Below, piece after piece: positions 34,704-43,585 of a stretch of DNA of 64,000 bases (position 1 is its first letter; the number at the start of each line of letters is the position of its first letter). Under the pieces are notes generated by a model that saw only the letters and a program-made list of their open reading frames with translations, had not been told where the DNA came from and did no database searches. This DNA is from Hyphomicrobiales bacterium (GTDB lineage Bacteria > Pseudomonadota > Alphaproteobacteria > Rhizobiales > Rhizobiaceae). The position numbers and the translations under genes were made by a program. The stretch is from positions 46,172 through 110,171 of the forward strand of contig UCHD01000011.1 in assembly GCA_900472175.1 (NCBI GenBank). Reading direction: 5' to 3'.

Positions 34704-35837
34704 ATGACGACTGCACGTATCATCGACTTCCTGAACACCCGACGTCCCGAAGGTCCTTGCCTCGTGGTTGACCTCGATGTCGTGCGCGACAATTTCAAGG
34801 CTTTCCGTCACGCTCTGCCGGATAGCTCGATCTACTATGCCGTCAAGGCAAACCCGTCGCCGGAAATCCTGCGCCTGCTCGCATCCATGGGCTCCAACTT
34901 CGATTGCGCGTCCGTCGCTGAAATCGAAATGGCGCTCGATGCCGGTGCGACTGCTTCGCGTGTTTCCTTCGGCAACACCATCAAGAAAGAACGCGATGTC
35001 GCCAAGGCGCATGCGCTCGGCGTTTCGCTGTTTGCTGTCGATAGCCACGAGGAAGTCGAAAAGATTTCCCGTGCTGCTCCCGGCGCCCGCGTATTCTGCC
35101 GCGTCCTGACGGATGGCGAAGGCGCCGAATGGCCCCTGTCGCGCAAGTTCGGCTGCGTTCCGCAGATGGCTGTCGACGTTCTCGTCTACGCGCATCAGCT
35201 GGGCCTGGTTTCGTACGGCGTCTCGTTCCATGTCGGTTCGCAGATGACCAAGGTCGACGCCTGGGATTCGGCCCTTGCCGATGCCAAGCGCGTCTTCGTG
35301 CAGCTCGCAAAGCAGGGCATCGAGCTGAAGATGGTCAACATGGGCGGTGGTTTCCCGACCAAGTACCTGCGCGACGTGCCGTCGGCTGAAGCCTACGGCA
35401 AGGCGATCTTCGGTTCGCTGCGTAAGCACTTCGGCAACAACCTGCCGGAAACGATCATCGAGCCGGGCCGCGGCATGGTTGGCAATGCCGGTGTGATCAA
35501 GGCGGAAGTCGTTCTGATCTCGAAAAAGTCGGACAATGACAACCACCGCTGGGTGTTCCTCGACATCGGCAAGTTCGGCGGTCTCGCCGAAACCATGGAC
35601 GAAGCGATCCGTTATCCGATCCGCACGATCCATGATGCCGACGAAATGGAGCCTTGCGTTCTGGCCGGCCCGACCTGCGATTCGGCCGACGTGCTGTACG
35701 AGAAGAACATGTACCCGCTGCCGATCACGCTCTCGATCGGTGACGAAGTCCTGATCGAAGGCACCGGCGCCTACACGACGACCTACTCGGCTGTTGCCTT
35801 CAATGGCTTCGACCCGCTGAAGGCCTACGTCATCTGA
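34704..35837 (+). CDS. Ornithine (lysine/ornithine) decarboxylase, fold type III
   Basis: This 377-residue PLP enzyme of the alanine-racemase-fold family converts ornithine, and possibly lysine, to putrescine or cadaverine. Active-site features in order: SIYYAVKANP with PLP-lysine K48, SFHVGSQ with H177, the GGGFP glycine loop (214-218), EPGRG (253-257), and GPTCDSAD with C325 and D326. It is short, as typical for alphaproteobacterial type III decarboxylases. The frame opens at 34347, but MTTARIIDFL follows TGGGGATAG and is the natural start. It lies alone, behind a probable RNA leader, and is followed by a GNAT gene. Confidence 0.94.
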   Translation: MTTARIIDFLNTRRPEGPCLVVDLDVVRDNFKAFRHALPDSSIYYAVKANPSPEILRLLASMGSNFDCASVAEIEMALDAGATASRVSFGNTIKKERDVAKAHALGVSLFAVDSHEEVEKISRAAPGARVFCRVLTDGEGAEWPLSRKFGCVPQMAVDVLVYAHQLGLVSYGVSFHVGSQMTKVDAWDSALADAKRVFVQLAKQGIELKMVNMGGGFPTKYLRDVPSAEAYGKAIFGSLRKHFGNNLPETIIEPGRGMVGNAGVIKAEVVLISKKSDNDNHRWVFLDIGKFGGLAETMDEAIRYPIRTIHDADEMEPCVLAGPTCDSADVLYEKNMYPLPITLSIGDEVLIEGTGAYTTTYSAVAFNGFDPLKAYVI

Positions 35838-35844
35838 TTCGTCT

Positions 35845-35864
35845 GCTCCGGTTCACACCGGAGC
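35845..35864 (+). terminator. Hairpin after the decarboxylase gene
   Basis: GCTCCGG (35845-35851) and CCGGAGC (35858-35864) form a seven-base stem with a TTCACA loop. The downstream TTTG is short, so termination is only possible. Confidence 0.45.
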
Positions 35865-35924
35865 GGCACCCTCACAATTTGTTTTCGATACCGTTTGAAT
35901 CGGTTTTGAGTACGGGAGGCCAAG

Positions 35925-36503
35925 ATGGCCGCTGTTCTTGATTCTGTCCGCGCATTCTTTGCGCAGAATGCCTTTACCATCGACGCGGAAAACCCGGGCG
36001 ACGTCGTCGCGCGCGAAAACCTGCTTGACCTCACCATGGGTCCGAACCGCCGCCGCAAGTCGTCCGAGGCGCTGCGCCGTGGCCGTGTACCGGCCGAAGG
36101 CCTGGCGCTGGTTGCCCGCGATCCGGATGGTCACGTCATCGGCACCGTGCGCCTGTGGAATGTCGAGGCTGGTGTGAGCCGCGAAGGCGTTCCGGTTGAT
36201 GCCTTGATGCTTGGCCCGCTGGCTGTCGATTGCGCCCATGAGGGCAAGGGCATCGGCGGTGCGCTGATGCGCGCAGCCATCGGTGAGGCGAAGTCCCGCG
36301 GCCACGGTGCCATCCTGCTCGTTGGCGATGCGCCTTACTATGAGCGCTTTGGCTTTTTCGCTGAAAAGGCCCGCCACCTCGTCATGCCCGGTCCGTTCGA
36401 GCGCCACCGTTTTCTGGCGCTGGAGCTCAAGGACGGCTGGCTGGAGGGGGCTGCCGGCATCATGGTGGCGAGCGGCTGCACCTTTGCCAGGGCGGCACGG
36501 TAA
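35925..36503 (+). CDS. GNAT-family N-acetyltransferase (YhbS-like)
   Basis: This 192-residue acetyltransferase has the GNAT core LMLGPLAVDCAHEGKGIGGALMRAAIGEAKSRGHGAILLVGDAPYYERFGF with the acetyl-CoA loop QGxGIG-type EGKGIGG. It resembles the YhbS group. GGGAGG precedes the ATG. It follows the ornithine decarboxylase and may acetylate a polyamine-related or other amine, but this is only positional. A terminator follows. Confidence 0.88.
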   Translation: MAAVLDSVRAFFAQNAFTIDAENPGDVVARENLLDLTMGPNRRRKSSEALRRGRVPAEGLALVARDPDGHVIGTVRLWNVEAGVSREGVPVDALMLGPLAVDCAHEGKGIGGALMRAAIGEAKSRGHGAILLVGDAPYYERFGFFAEKARHLVMPGPFERHRFLALELKDGWLEGAAGIMVASGCTFARAAR

Positions 36504-36519
36504 TCGGCTAATGTTGCAA

Positions 36520-36551
36520 AAGCCCCGCCTGCCTCCAGGAGGCGGGGCTTC
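36520..36551 (+). terminator. Terminator after the GNAT gene
   Basis: AAGCCCCGCCT (36520-36530) pairs with AGGCGGGGCTT (36540-36550) around GCCTCCAGG. The T run is short (TTCTCC), but the stem is strong. Confidence 0.75.
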
Positions 36552-36707
36552 TCCTGTGACAGGGATGCAACGGTCTTGGCCGGTTGTTTCCCGTTTGGGA
36601 AATTGGATCGCCGCTTTTCTCATAAATTGATTTGAATCAAAGCATTGCTGCCGCGTCGGCGTAGCCCTCCCTTGCCAAGGTCATTCGACATTTCAAGGAG
36701 AGGCAAT

Positions 36708-37394
36708 ATGGGATACGGGCGTGAAGTCATCGCTGCGCTGGTGGCGGGATATGCATTGTTTGTGACTGGACAAGCCGCAGCGGCGGATTTGGCGCAGGCT
36801 CCGCTGGAGCCGGTCTCCATCGAGACCCTGACGGCGCGCAATCCCTGGCAGATACGTGTGCGTGCGCTCGGCGTCATCACGCGCGACACTGGCTCCATCG
36901 ACGGCGTTCCCGGCTCTGATCTCAGTTATTCGGATACGCTGATCCCGGAGCTCGATATCAGCTATTTTTTCACAGACAATATCGCGGCCGAACTGATCCT
37001 CGGCACCACCTATGCCGATATCCATGAGGATGGCGCGGTGGGTGTGCCGGTTGGCAAGGCCTGGCTGCTGCCGCCCACTCTGACGCTGCAATACCACTTC
37101 ACCGATTTCGGCGCGTTCAAGCCCTATGTCGGGGCGGGCGTCAACTATTCGCTGTTCTACAATCAGTCCGAGAAGCCCGGTTTCAGCAATCTCGACGTCA
37201 AGAGCCATTTGGGCGCAGCGCTTCAGGTCGGTTTCGACTACATGCTGGACGACAATTGGGGCGTCAACTTCGACGTGAAGAAGATTTTCCTCAAAACCGA
37301 ATGGTCGGCTGATCATGATACGCTTGGTCCTTTGAGCGGCAAGGCCAAGATCGATCCCTGGCTGATCGGTACGGGTATTACCTATCGTTTCTAG
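36708..37394 (+). CDS. OmpW-family outer membrane protein
   Basis: This 228-residue protein has a signal peptide (GREVIAALVAGYALFVTGQAAAA, cut near residue 24) and the eight-strand OmpW barrel pattern. Visible pieces are WQIRVRALGVITRDTGS, TLIPELDISYFFTDNIAAELILGTTYADI, LLPPTLTLQYHFTDFGAFKPYVGAGVNYSLFYN and GTGITYRF with a terminal Phe. OmpW proteins form narrow pores for hydrophobic compounds. AAGGAGAGG marks the ATG at 36708. A long hairpin terminator follows. Confidence 0.92.
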   Translation: MGYGREVIAALVAGYALFVTGQAAAADLAQAPLEPVSIETLTARNPWQIRVRALGVITRDTGSIDGVPGSDLSYSDTLIPELDISYFFTDNIAAELILGTTYADIHEDGAVGVPVGKAWLLPPTLTLQYHFTDFGAFKPYVGAGVNYSLFYNQSEKPGFSNLDVKSHLGAALQVGFDYMLDDNWGVNFDVKKIFLKTEWSADHDTLGPLSGKAKIDPWLIGTGITYRF

Positions 37395-37464
37395 CCGCTA
37401 ACATTTGAGGCATAGGGCGAGGGGCAGGACCTGCTTTCCCTGTGGCCGAGCGGGTCTGCGTCAT

Positions 37465-37500
37465 AACGGTGGGCGATACCGGAAGGTAACGCCCACCGTT
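37465..37500 (+). terminator. Stem-loop after the OmpW gene
   Basis: AACGGTGGGCG (37465-37475) and CGCCCACCGTT (37490-37500) form an 11-bp stem with a 14-base loop, then TCTCGTT. It likely ends the OmpW message. Confidence 0.7.
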
Positions 37501-37700
37501 TCTCGTTGGGCCTGATGTTTGACAGTATCTGCGCAATGGATTAGATGTCCGCCAACGGGTGAGAGCCCCGGCCGTCCGCAAGCTCCAAGCTTTTGGTGAA
37601 GTCTCTCGTTCCTTTTCGGTCGTCCATGATTGTGGCGTGCGAACGGTGGCAAGGCGGACCCCCTCCGGATGATTGCACGCTCCATGTTGGAGACTGAACG
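37501..37700. other. Gap before the glyoxalase-superfamily gene
   Basis: No gene or RNA can be supported in this stretch. It presumably holds the promoter of the gene starting at 37701. Confidence 0.3.
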
Positions 37701-38144
37701 ATGCGTGGATCGATCCCGCTTCCCTCACTCGATGCCCTGAAAGATCAGGCAAAGCGGCTGCGTGCCGGTCTTGGTGCCGATGGTCAGGACATCACCCATT
37801 CGAAATCGCTGGAACTTCTGGCCGCGCAATACGGATTTCGCGACTGGAACACGCTGCATGCCGTGGTCGGCAACCGGCCGCCGCTCAATCCATGGATGCT
37901 CGGCTCACGGGTCAAAGGTCATTATCTTGGCCAGCCGTTCGAGGCGACCATTCTCGGCGTACAGGCCGTGACCGCGCAGCCGGGCCGCTACCGGCTGACG
38001 CTGGATTTTGACGAGCCTGTGGATGTCGTCACCTTCGATAGCTTTTCGGCCTTCCGCAAGCGCGTCCACTGCACGATCGACGAGACAGGACGAACGGTTG
38101 AGAAAACGTCGAATGGCCGGCCGCAGGTGGAGTTGGCGTGGTGA
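37701..38144 (+). CDS. Glyoxalase-superfamily (Glyoxalase_8-like) small protein
   Basis: This 147-residue protein starts with the helical motif LPSLDALKDQAKRLRAGLGADGQDITHSKSLELLAAQYGFRDWNTLHA. This pattern is annotated as Glyoxalase_8 in proteobacteria. The C-terminal part is a beta-rich region (ILGVQAVTAQPGRYRLTLDFDEPVDVVTFDSFSAFRKRV). No catalytic site is apparent. GGAGA precedes the ATG. Function is unknown; it is convergent with the next gene. Confidence 0.8.
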   Translation: MRGSIPLPSLDALKDQAKRLRAGLGADGQDITHSKSLELLAAQYGFRDWNTLHAVVGNRPPLNPWMLGSRVKGHYLGQPFEATILGVQAVTAQPGRYRLTLDFDEPVDVVTFDSFSAFRKRVHCTIDETGRTVEKTSNGRPQVELAW

Positions 38145-38154
38145 AAACGGATAC

Positions 38155-38721
38155 TTAGATTTCCGCGAGGAATGTGCGTCCTCGTGGCGAGATGCGATAG
38201 CCGCTCTGCAGACTTTCCGTCAGGCCGAGTTCCTTCAGCTTGCGGACTTTCTGCTTGAGGGCGGCTTTTTCAAAGCCGATGCTCGTGGCAAGCTCTCCAG
38301 CCGTGATGCCTTCGCGCGCCGCGATCAGCCGCAGTGTTTGCAATGTCCAGGGAGTGTCAGCATCAAAGGCTGTCAGACGGCGCCGTATTTCGTCCCCTTC
38401 GCCAGGGCCAAAACTGCAGATATTACGCAACTCGACTCTCCGGTCGGCGCCTGCAACATGGAAGGCAATGCGATAGAGAGTACCTGCACGTTGTTCCGCG
38501 ATATCGGCAAGCAACGCGTCCAACGACGAATGGCCTGAACGGGAAGCATCCTCATCGGTGAGGCTGCCAGCGTCCGTCATATCGATCGCATCGATGGCCA
38601 GCACGCCGGCAGCGGTGCGTAGCGTCCCGCCGGCCCGCACGGTCGGCTTCTGCCAGCGCCGGAATGCCAGCGTCACGGCGCCTTTCGCGATCTCCTCGAG
38701 CACGTCCTTTTTGAACAGCAT
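38155..38721 (-). CDS. ASCH-like / winged-helix hypothetical protein
   Basis: This 188-residue protein opens with an ASCH-like segment (MLFKKDVLEEIAKGAVTLAFRRWQKPTVRAGGTLRTAAGVLAIDAIDM), a fold often linked to RNA or nucleotide binding. It ends with a winged-helix part (TLQTLRLIAAREGITAGELATSIGFEKAALKQKVRKLKELGLTESLQSGYRISPRGRTFLAE). The combination suggests nucleic-acid contact. I do not recognise a named family. It is convergent with the Glyoxalase_8-like gene and precedes the WD40 gene. Confidence 0.72.
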   Translation of the reverse strand: MLFKKDVLEEIAKGAVTLAFRRWQKPTVRAGGTLRTAAGVLAIDAIDMTDAGSLTDEDASRSGHSSLDALLADIAEQRAGTLYRIAFHVAGADRRVELRNICSFGPGEGDEIRRRLTAFDADTPWTLQTLRLIAAREGITAGELATSIGFEKAALKQKVRKLKELGLTESLQSGYRISPRGRTFLAEI

Positions 38722-38784
38722 TCAAAGGTTTTCGCGCGGCAGGCCTTGATCGTCAAGCCTGCCGCCGATGCTGAGCGCGCAAGG

Positions 38785-39774
38785 TCAGCCGGCGATATCG
38801 ACCACGCCGCAATCGCCTGCCTCCGAACCGAAAGCGAGCTGCCTTCCGTTCTTGTTCCAGGCCATTGCGGTGATTGCGCCCTTGCCCGGACGGCGAAGCA
38901 ACACTTCCTTGCTGTCGGCGAAACGCACCACCATGATCATGCCGTCGGCATAGCCGATCGCCGCGATCTCCTCGATTGGATGGCATGCGACCTGCGTCAC
39001 CATGATGTTGGCCCGGGTACCGAGTTCCAGCGGCGCCTTGCCCATCGGGCCATCCTTGGCCTGGAAGGGCCAGACGATGGCGGCCGGTGCACCGGAAGAC
39101 GCAAGCCATTTTCCTTTGGCGGACCAGGAGACGGATTTGATCTTGGCCGGATAGCCGGTCATGCGCATATGCCGGGTTTCGGCGCCGGGCTTGGTATCGA
39201 GCTTCCAGCCGTGCAACGCGTTTTCCTGCATGGAGGTGACGACGAAACGGCCATCGGGCGAAAAGGTAACGCCGGTATGGGCGCCCTTCCATTCAAGGTC
39301 GACAGGCTGGCCCGCGATCGCCACCCAATGCAGCGAGACGCCATTATAGCGGGCAAGCGCAATGCGCAGGCCTTTCGGCGCAAAGGCGATGCCCTCGACC
39401 GTCCGCTCTTCGGTGAAATCCTTGACCGTACCGTCGGCCAGCCGCACGTGGGCGGTCTTGCCGTAGGCATAGGCAATTGCACCTTGAGGCCCGGCCGCGA
39501 CCTGTGAAATCCACTTGCGCGGAACATTGGCAAGTTCGCTGGTGGTGCCGTCCGCCTGGATCCGCAACACCTTGCCGTCCTCGCCACCGGTTAGCAGCGT
39601 GTCGCTCGCTTCGTCGCGGATGGAGGAAAGCAGGCCCTCGTGCGCCTCGACGGTTTTATGGCCGTGATCGAGGCGGTGGATGAGGCCGGAGGATTCGGCG
39701 AAGAAGGGAATGTCGCCGAGAAAGGCCACGCCGGCGACGTGGCCCTGAAGGTCGAGAGGAGCAACTGTCGGCAT
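38785..39774 (-). CDS. WD40-repeat beta-propeller protein
   Basis: This 329-residue protein has repeated WD40-like blades (TLLTGGEDGKVLRIQADG, VEGIAFAPKGLRIALARYNGVSLHW, VTFSPDGRFVVTSMQENALHGWKL, VSWSAKGKWLASSGAPAAIVWPF and ITAMAWNKNGRQLAFGSEAGDCGVVDI), about six or seven blades. Its start codon shares one base with the stop of the upstream GTPase gene, so it is translationally coupled. A partner role in zinc handling is inferred from that; no signal peptide is present, so it is cytoplasmic. Confidence 0.87.
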   Translation of the reverse strand: MPTVAPLDLQGHVAGVAFLGDIPFFAESSGLIHRLDHGHKTVEAHEGLLSSIRDEASDTLLTGGEDGKVLRIQADGTTSELANVPRKWISQVAAGPQGAIAYAYGKTAHVRLADGTVKDFTEERTVEGIAFAPKGLRIALARYNGVSLHWVAIAGQPVDLEWKGAHTGVTFSPDGRFVVTSMQENALHGWKLDTKPGAETRHMRMTGYPAKIKSVSWSAKGKWLASSGAPAAIVWPFQAKDGPMGKAPLELGTRANIMVTQVACHPIEEIAAIGYADGMIMVVRFADSKEVLLRRPGKGAITAMAWNKNGRQLAFGSEAGDCGVVDIAG

Positions 39775-40901
39775 CAGTGAGCTGCGGCTCCGGCGGGCGT
39801 AGCCTCGCAGGCCTTGAACGTCCGCTCCAATTTTTCGCGGTCCAGTTCGCGGCCGATGAAGACGAGGCGGCTCTCGTGCTTCTCGCCATCCTTCCAGGCG
39901 CGCTGATGGTCGCCCTCGATGATCATGTGTACGCCCTGAACCACGTAGCGTTCCGGATCGTCCTTGAAGGCGATGATGCCTTTCAGGCGCAGGATGTTCG
40001 GGCCTTCCGTCTGGGTGATCTTTTGGATCCAGGGGAAGAAGCGGTCCGGGTTCATTTCGCCGCCACGCAGCGAAACGGATTGTACCGTCACGTCGTGGAT
40101 CGGCGAGGGGGCGTGGTCATGATGATGGTGGTCATGGCCGTGATGATCATGATCGTGGTGATGATGGTCGTGATCATGATGGTGATGGTCGTGGCCGCAA
40201 TCCGGTCCGCAGGTATGGTCGTGGTGGTGATCGTCCTGCTCAAGGAAATGGGGTTCATTCTCGAGCGCCCGTTCCAGGCTGAAAGCGCCCTGGTCGAGTA
40301 CCTTGGTCAGGTCGATATTGGAGCGTTCGGTGCGATGGATGCGGGCCGACGGGTTGATGGCGCGCACGGTCGCCTCGATCTTCGCCAGTTCTTCCGGCGT
40401 CACGAGATCGGTCTTGTTGAGCAGCACGACGTCGGCAAAGGCGATCTGGTCTTCGGCTTCGCGCGAATCCTTCAGGCGCAGCGGCAGATGCTTGGCATCG
40501 ACCAGCGCCACAACGGCATCAAGTTCCGTCTTGGCGCGCACATCGTCGTCCATGAAGAAGGTCTGGGCAACCGGGACCGGGTCGGCAAGGCCGGTGGTCT
40601 CGACGATGATCGCATCGAAGCGGCCCGGGCGGCGCATCAGGCCTTCGACGACGCGGATCAGGTCGCCGCGCACCGTGCAGCAGACACAGCCATTGTTCAT
40701 TTCGTAGATTTCTTCGTCGGATTCGACGATCAGGTCGTTGTCGATGCCGATCTCGCCGAATTCGTTGACGATAACCGCATATTTCTTGCCGTGGTTTTCA
40801 GACAGGATGCGGTTCAGGAGCGTCGTCTTGCCGGCGCCGAGATAGCCGGTGAGCACGGTGACGGGAATGGGCTTGGCGGCAGCTGTGGTTGCTTCGGTCA
40901 T
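39774..40901 (-). CDS. COG0523 (CobW/ZNG1-type) zinc chaperone GTPase
   Basis: This 375-residue metallochaperone GTPase has Walker A TGYLGAGKTT (18-27), NEFGEIGIDNDL, the metal-binding GCVCC motif (71-75), ETTGLADP and NKTDLV. A long His/Asp-rich loop (about residues 225-263) and the C-terminal CobW_C domain (SVSLRGGEMNPDRFFPWIQK) follow. The family delivers zinc to client enzymes under shortage. GAGG lies six bases before the ATG at 40901; the open frame extends 32 codons further but lacks such a site. It leads the WD40 gene in a coupled pair. No clear Zur box was found. Confidence 0.92.
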   Translation of the reverse strand: MTEATTAAAKPIPVTVLTGYLGAGKTTLLNRILSENHGKKYAVIVNEFGEIGIDNDLIVESDEEIYEMNNGCVCCTVRGDLIRVVEGLMRRPGRFDAIIVETTGLADPVPVAQTFFMDDDVRAKTELDAVVALVDAKHLPLRLKDSREAEDQIAFADVVLLNKTDLVTPEELAKIEATVRAINPSARIHRTERSNIDLTKVLDQGAFSLERALENEPHFLEQDDHHHDHTCGPDCGHDHHHHDHDHHHHDHDHHGHDHHHHDHAPSPIHDVTVQSVSLRGGEMNPDRFFPWIQKITQTEGPNILRLKGIIAFKDDPERYVVQGVHMIIEGDHQRAWKDGEKHESRLVFIGRELDREKLERTFKACEATPAGAAAH

Positions 40902-41046
40902 GGGAACCTCGGAAAAATTCGGGATGCCTTCGGGCACGGGGGTGTTGCTGATATAGGAGATGGTGAGCCCCAGCGCAAATGCGGGCGCGATCTTCACGCC
41001 GTTTTTCTGCGCATGGGATGAGGCAGCTGCCGCCGCCAGCCGCTGC

Positions 41047-41838
41047 TTAGCGCAAGCTGGACAGATCGAACGCTGCCACGTCCTCCAGCAGTTCGATGAT
41101 GCCGGATACGGCGTGATCGATCAGCTGCTCGCCGCGCTCTGCCGTGGCTGCCGAGGCGTCACCGGCAACGCCCTGTTCGTTCAGGTCCGCCATCTTCCAG
41201 CCGAAAGCATGCGGGCCATAAGCGCGCAGATGTTTGAAGCGCTGAGCATAGCCGGATTGGCGCGAGGTGAAATACCGCGCCTTCGCCATATCCACTTTGC
41301 CCGGATACATTGCCAGCATCACCGAAGTCTCGATATCGCCGCCGTGAATATCGATCGCCTTGTCCTGTGGCTTGATCCATCCATCCGGCTGCCCAAACCG
41401 CGTCCAGCTCGTCGCCACCGCCAACATGCCGAACCGCACCCGCGCTTCCGTCGCGACAATGGTCATCAGCGGTGAATTGCCGCCGTGGGAATTCAGCATG
41501 ACGAGTTTGCGGATACCCTTTTCGTGCAGGTCCTCTGCGATGCCCAACCAGCGCTGCACTGCTTCATCGTATCCCAGCGAAAGTGTGCCGATCACATCCA
41601 GATGTTCGATTGAATAGCCGACAGGTTCCGTTGGCAGAAACGTCACAGGCAGGGCCGGCGGCAAGCGGCCGATAAGCCGTTCGACAAATCCTTCGGCAAT
41701 CAGCGTGTCGGTTTCGAACGGCAGGTGTGGTCCGTGCTGTTCATGGGCGCCAAGCGGCAGCACAGCGATCCAGCCGGCTCGTTCGGCGGCCTGCAGATCG
41801 GAAACATTGTCTTTCCAACGCGGTGCGGGGACTGTCAT
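41047..41838 (-). CDS. Creatininase-family amidohydrolase
   Basis: This 263-residue enzyme has the creatininase metal motifs LPLGAHEQHGPHLPFETDT, NSHGGN and HGGDIETSVML. Family members hydrolyse cyclic amides such as creatinine, or act in cofactor and riboflavin-like pathways (MftE, FAPy deformylase). No partner genes help decide the substrate. It is divergent from a MarR regulator with a short gap, which may control it. Confidence 0.9.
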   Translation of the reverse strand: MTVPAPRWKDNVSDLQAAERAGWIAVLPLGAHEQHGPHLPFETDTLIAEGFVERLIGRLPPALPVTFLPTEPVGYSIEHLDVIGTLSLGYDEAVQRWLGIAEDLHEKGIRKLVMLNSHGGNSPLMTIVATEARVRFGMLAVATSWTRFGQPDGWIKPQDKAIDIHGGDIETSVMLAMYPGKVDMAKARYFTSRQSGYAQRFKHLRAYGPHAFGWKMADLNEQGVAGDASAATAERGEQLIDHAVSGIIELLEDVAAFDLSSLR

Positions 41839-41932
41839 GCTCCTGAGAGCCTTTCGGTTGTACTTGCGGTATGAAGGTTATTCGAGTCATACAGGTGACG
41901 GATGGCCGCGCAAGAAATTTGGTGGAGGACCG

Positions 41933-42430
41933 ATGGGAAAGAAGAGCAAGGCCGAAAAGAAAACCAAGGGCGGCAAGAAGAAACATCACGACGTCGAAGT
42001 CCACGCGCAGGACCTTGCATCGGTCCTAGTGCAGGCGGCGCGCTCGATGCGCACGGTGCTGTCCCGCAATCTCCTCGATAGCGGTCTCTACGCCGGTCAG
42101 GATGGGGTCATGCTGGCGCTTGCCGAAACAGACGGGCTGACCGCCGGTGTTCTGGCAATGAAGCTCGGCGTCAAGGCGCCGACAATGACCCGCACCGTCG
42201 GCCGCATGGAAGCGCAGGGGTTTCTGGAGCGCCGGGCCGACGACGAGGACGCGCGATTGACCAAGGTCTATCTCACAACCCTTGGCCGGGACCGGCTGCA
42301 GATCATTGCCGATGCTGGCAAGACGTCGGAAGACGCGGCAACCAAGGGCCTGACCGAAAAGCAGATCAAGACCCTGATGAAGCTTTTGCGCGCGGTCGAT
42401 GGCAACCTTCAAGGGTCGGCCGCCGAATAG
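41933..42430 (+). CDS. MarR-family transcriptional regulator
   Basis: This 165-residue regulator has a Lys-rich N-terminal tail (MGKKSKAEKKTKGGKKKHHD) followed by a MarR winged HTH: TDGLTAGVLAMKLGVKAPTMTRTVGRMEAQGFLERRADDEDARLTKVYLT. The basic tail, which may add nonspecific DNA binding, is unusual. GGAGGA precedes the ATG at 41933. It is divergent from the creatininase-like gene by 94 bases, a likely target. Confidence 0.9.
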   Translation: MGKKSKAEKKTKGGKKKHHDVEVHAQDLASVLVQAARSMRTVLSRNLLDSGLYAGQDGVMLALAETDGLTAGVLAMKLGVKAPTMTRTVGRMEAQGFLERRADDEDARLTKVYLTTLGRDRLQIIADAGKTSEDAATKGLTEKQIKTLMKLLRAVDGNLQGSAAE

Positions 42431-42472
42431 GTCTCCCTCCAATCGTGCCTTAATTGGAGATTGCGGTTGCAA

Positions 42473-42487
42473 TTTAAACAGTTTAAA
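42473..42487. promoter_or_regulatory. Palindrome before the second LacI gene
   Basis: TTTAAAC-A-GTTTAAA is a perfect 15-bp palindrome, followed by another TTTAAA at 42493-42498. It lies about 48 bases before the GTG start of the LacI gene and is likely an autoregulatory operator. Confidence 0.6.
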
Positions 42488-42534
42488 GAGGATTTAAAAA
42501 TCGCGGTATTTAGCCGGTTCATCTAGGGGGAATC

Positions 42535-43563
42535 GTGGCGCAGAAGATCAAGCTCTCCACCATTGCGGAAACGCTTGGTGTGTCCACGGCGACCGTTTCA
42601 CTGGCATTGCGCGATAGTCCGCTTGTTGCGGCCATGACCCGCGACAAGATCAAGGATCAGGCCCGGGCGCTCGGCTATATCTACAATCGCCGCGCCGCCA
42701 GTCTTCGAACATCCCGCTCCGGCATTATCGGCGTCGTCGTGCACGACATCATGAACCCGTTCTACGGCGAAATCCTGAAAGCCATCGAGGCCGAACTCGA
42801 CCGCGACCGGCAGACTTTCATCCTGTCGAACCATTACGATTCCGTCGAAAAGCAGCGCGCCTTCATCGAAACCTTGCTGCAGCTCGGCGGGGACGGCGTC
42901 ATCATGTCACCAGCCATCGGCACGCCGCCGGAGGATATCCAGCTGGCAGAGGACAACGGCATGCCGGCCATCCTGATCGCCCGTTCGATCGAGGGTGTCG
43001 ATGTGCCGATCTTCCGGGGAGATGATGCCTATGGCATCTCGCTCGCCACCAATCATCTGATCAGCCTTGGCCATCGCGTCATCGCCATGGTCGGGGGTAC
43101 GGATCAGACCTCGACCGGCCGTGATCGCTATCAGGGTTACGTCAATGCGCTGCGCAAGGCCAATATCGACGTCGATCCGGATCTGCGTATTCCCGGCCCT
43201 CGCTCGATGCAGGGCGGTTTCGAAGCGGCGGTTCATCTCCTATCGCTGCCGCAGAAGCCGACGGCCGTCGTCTGCTGGAATGATCTTGTCGCCATAGGCA
43301 TGATGAACGGCATCGCCCGCGCCGGCCTCGTGCCCGGCCGCGATGTGTCGGTCACCGGCTACGATGACCTCGAGGATGCCTCGATCTCGACGCCGGCGCT
43401 CACCACCGTCTGGAACGGTCAGTCCGATGTCGGTCGCAGTGCCGCCCGTGCGCTGCTCGACAAGCTGAACGGCAGCCATGAGCCGGATGGTATCCACCTG
43501 ATCAAGCCCGAGATGCGGATCCGCCAATCGACCGGCCCGCTTCGCGCCAATCCCACCGAGTAA
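42535..43563 (+). CDS. LacI-family transcriptional regulator
   Basis: This 342-residue repressor starts at GTG with AGGGGG upstream. The HTH is KIKLSTIAETLGVSTATVSLALRDSPLVAAMTRDKI. The sensor domain includes IIGVVVHDIMNPFYGEILKAIEAELDRD and the conserved DVSVTGYDDLEDASISTPALTTVW. A perfect TTTAAAC-A-GTTTAAA palindrome precedes it. The hydroxyacid dehydrogenase gene starts 22 bases later, so the two form an operon. The inducer is unknown. Confidence 0.9.
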   Translation: MAQKIKLSTIAETLGVSTATVSLALRDSPLVAAMTRDKIKDQARALGYIYNRRAASLRTSRSGIIGVVVHDIMNPFYGEILKAIEAELDRDRQTFILSNHYDSVEKQRAFIETLLQLGGDGVIMSPAIGTPPEDIQLAEDNGMPAILIARSIEGVDVPIFRGDDAYGISLATNHLISLGHRVIAMVGGTDQTSTGRDRYQGYVNALRKANIDVDPDLRIPGPRSMQGGFEAAVHLLSLPQKPTAVVCWNDLVAIGMMNGIARAGLVPGRDVSVTGYDDLEDASISTPALTTVWNGQSDVGRSAARALLDKLNGSHEPDGIHLIKPEMRIRQSTGPLRANPTE

Positions 43564-43585
43564 TCCGATCCGCAAGGAGCACACC

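Noticed and set aside
40120..40230. CAT/GTG-rich repeats that look like a short tandem repeat
   Set aside because: They encode the His/Asp-rich metal loop of the zinc GTPase, not a CRISPR or satellite.
40902..40997. A 32-residue N-terminal extension of the zinc GTPase
   Set aside because: The frame is open, but GAGG sits just before the inner ATG and the family starts there.
39777..41021. A 414-codon plus-strand open frame with Met/Val-rich runs
   Set aside because: The runs are the complement of the His-rich loop of the zinc GTPase, so it is not a membrane protein gene.
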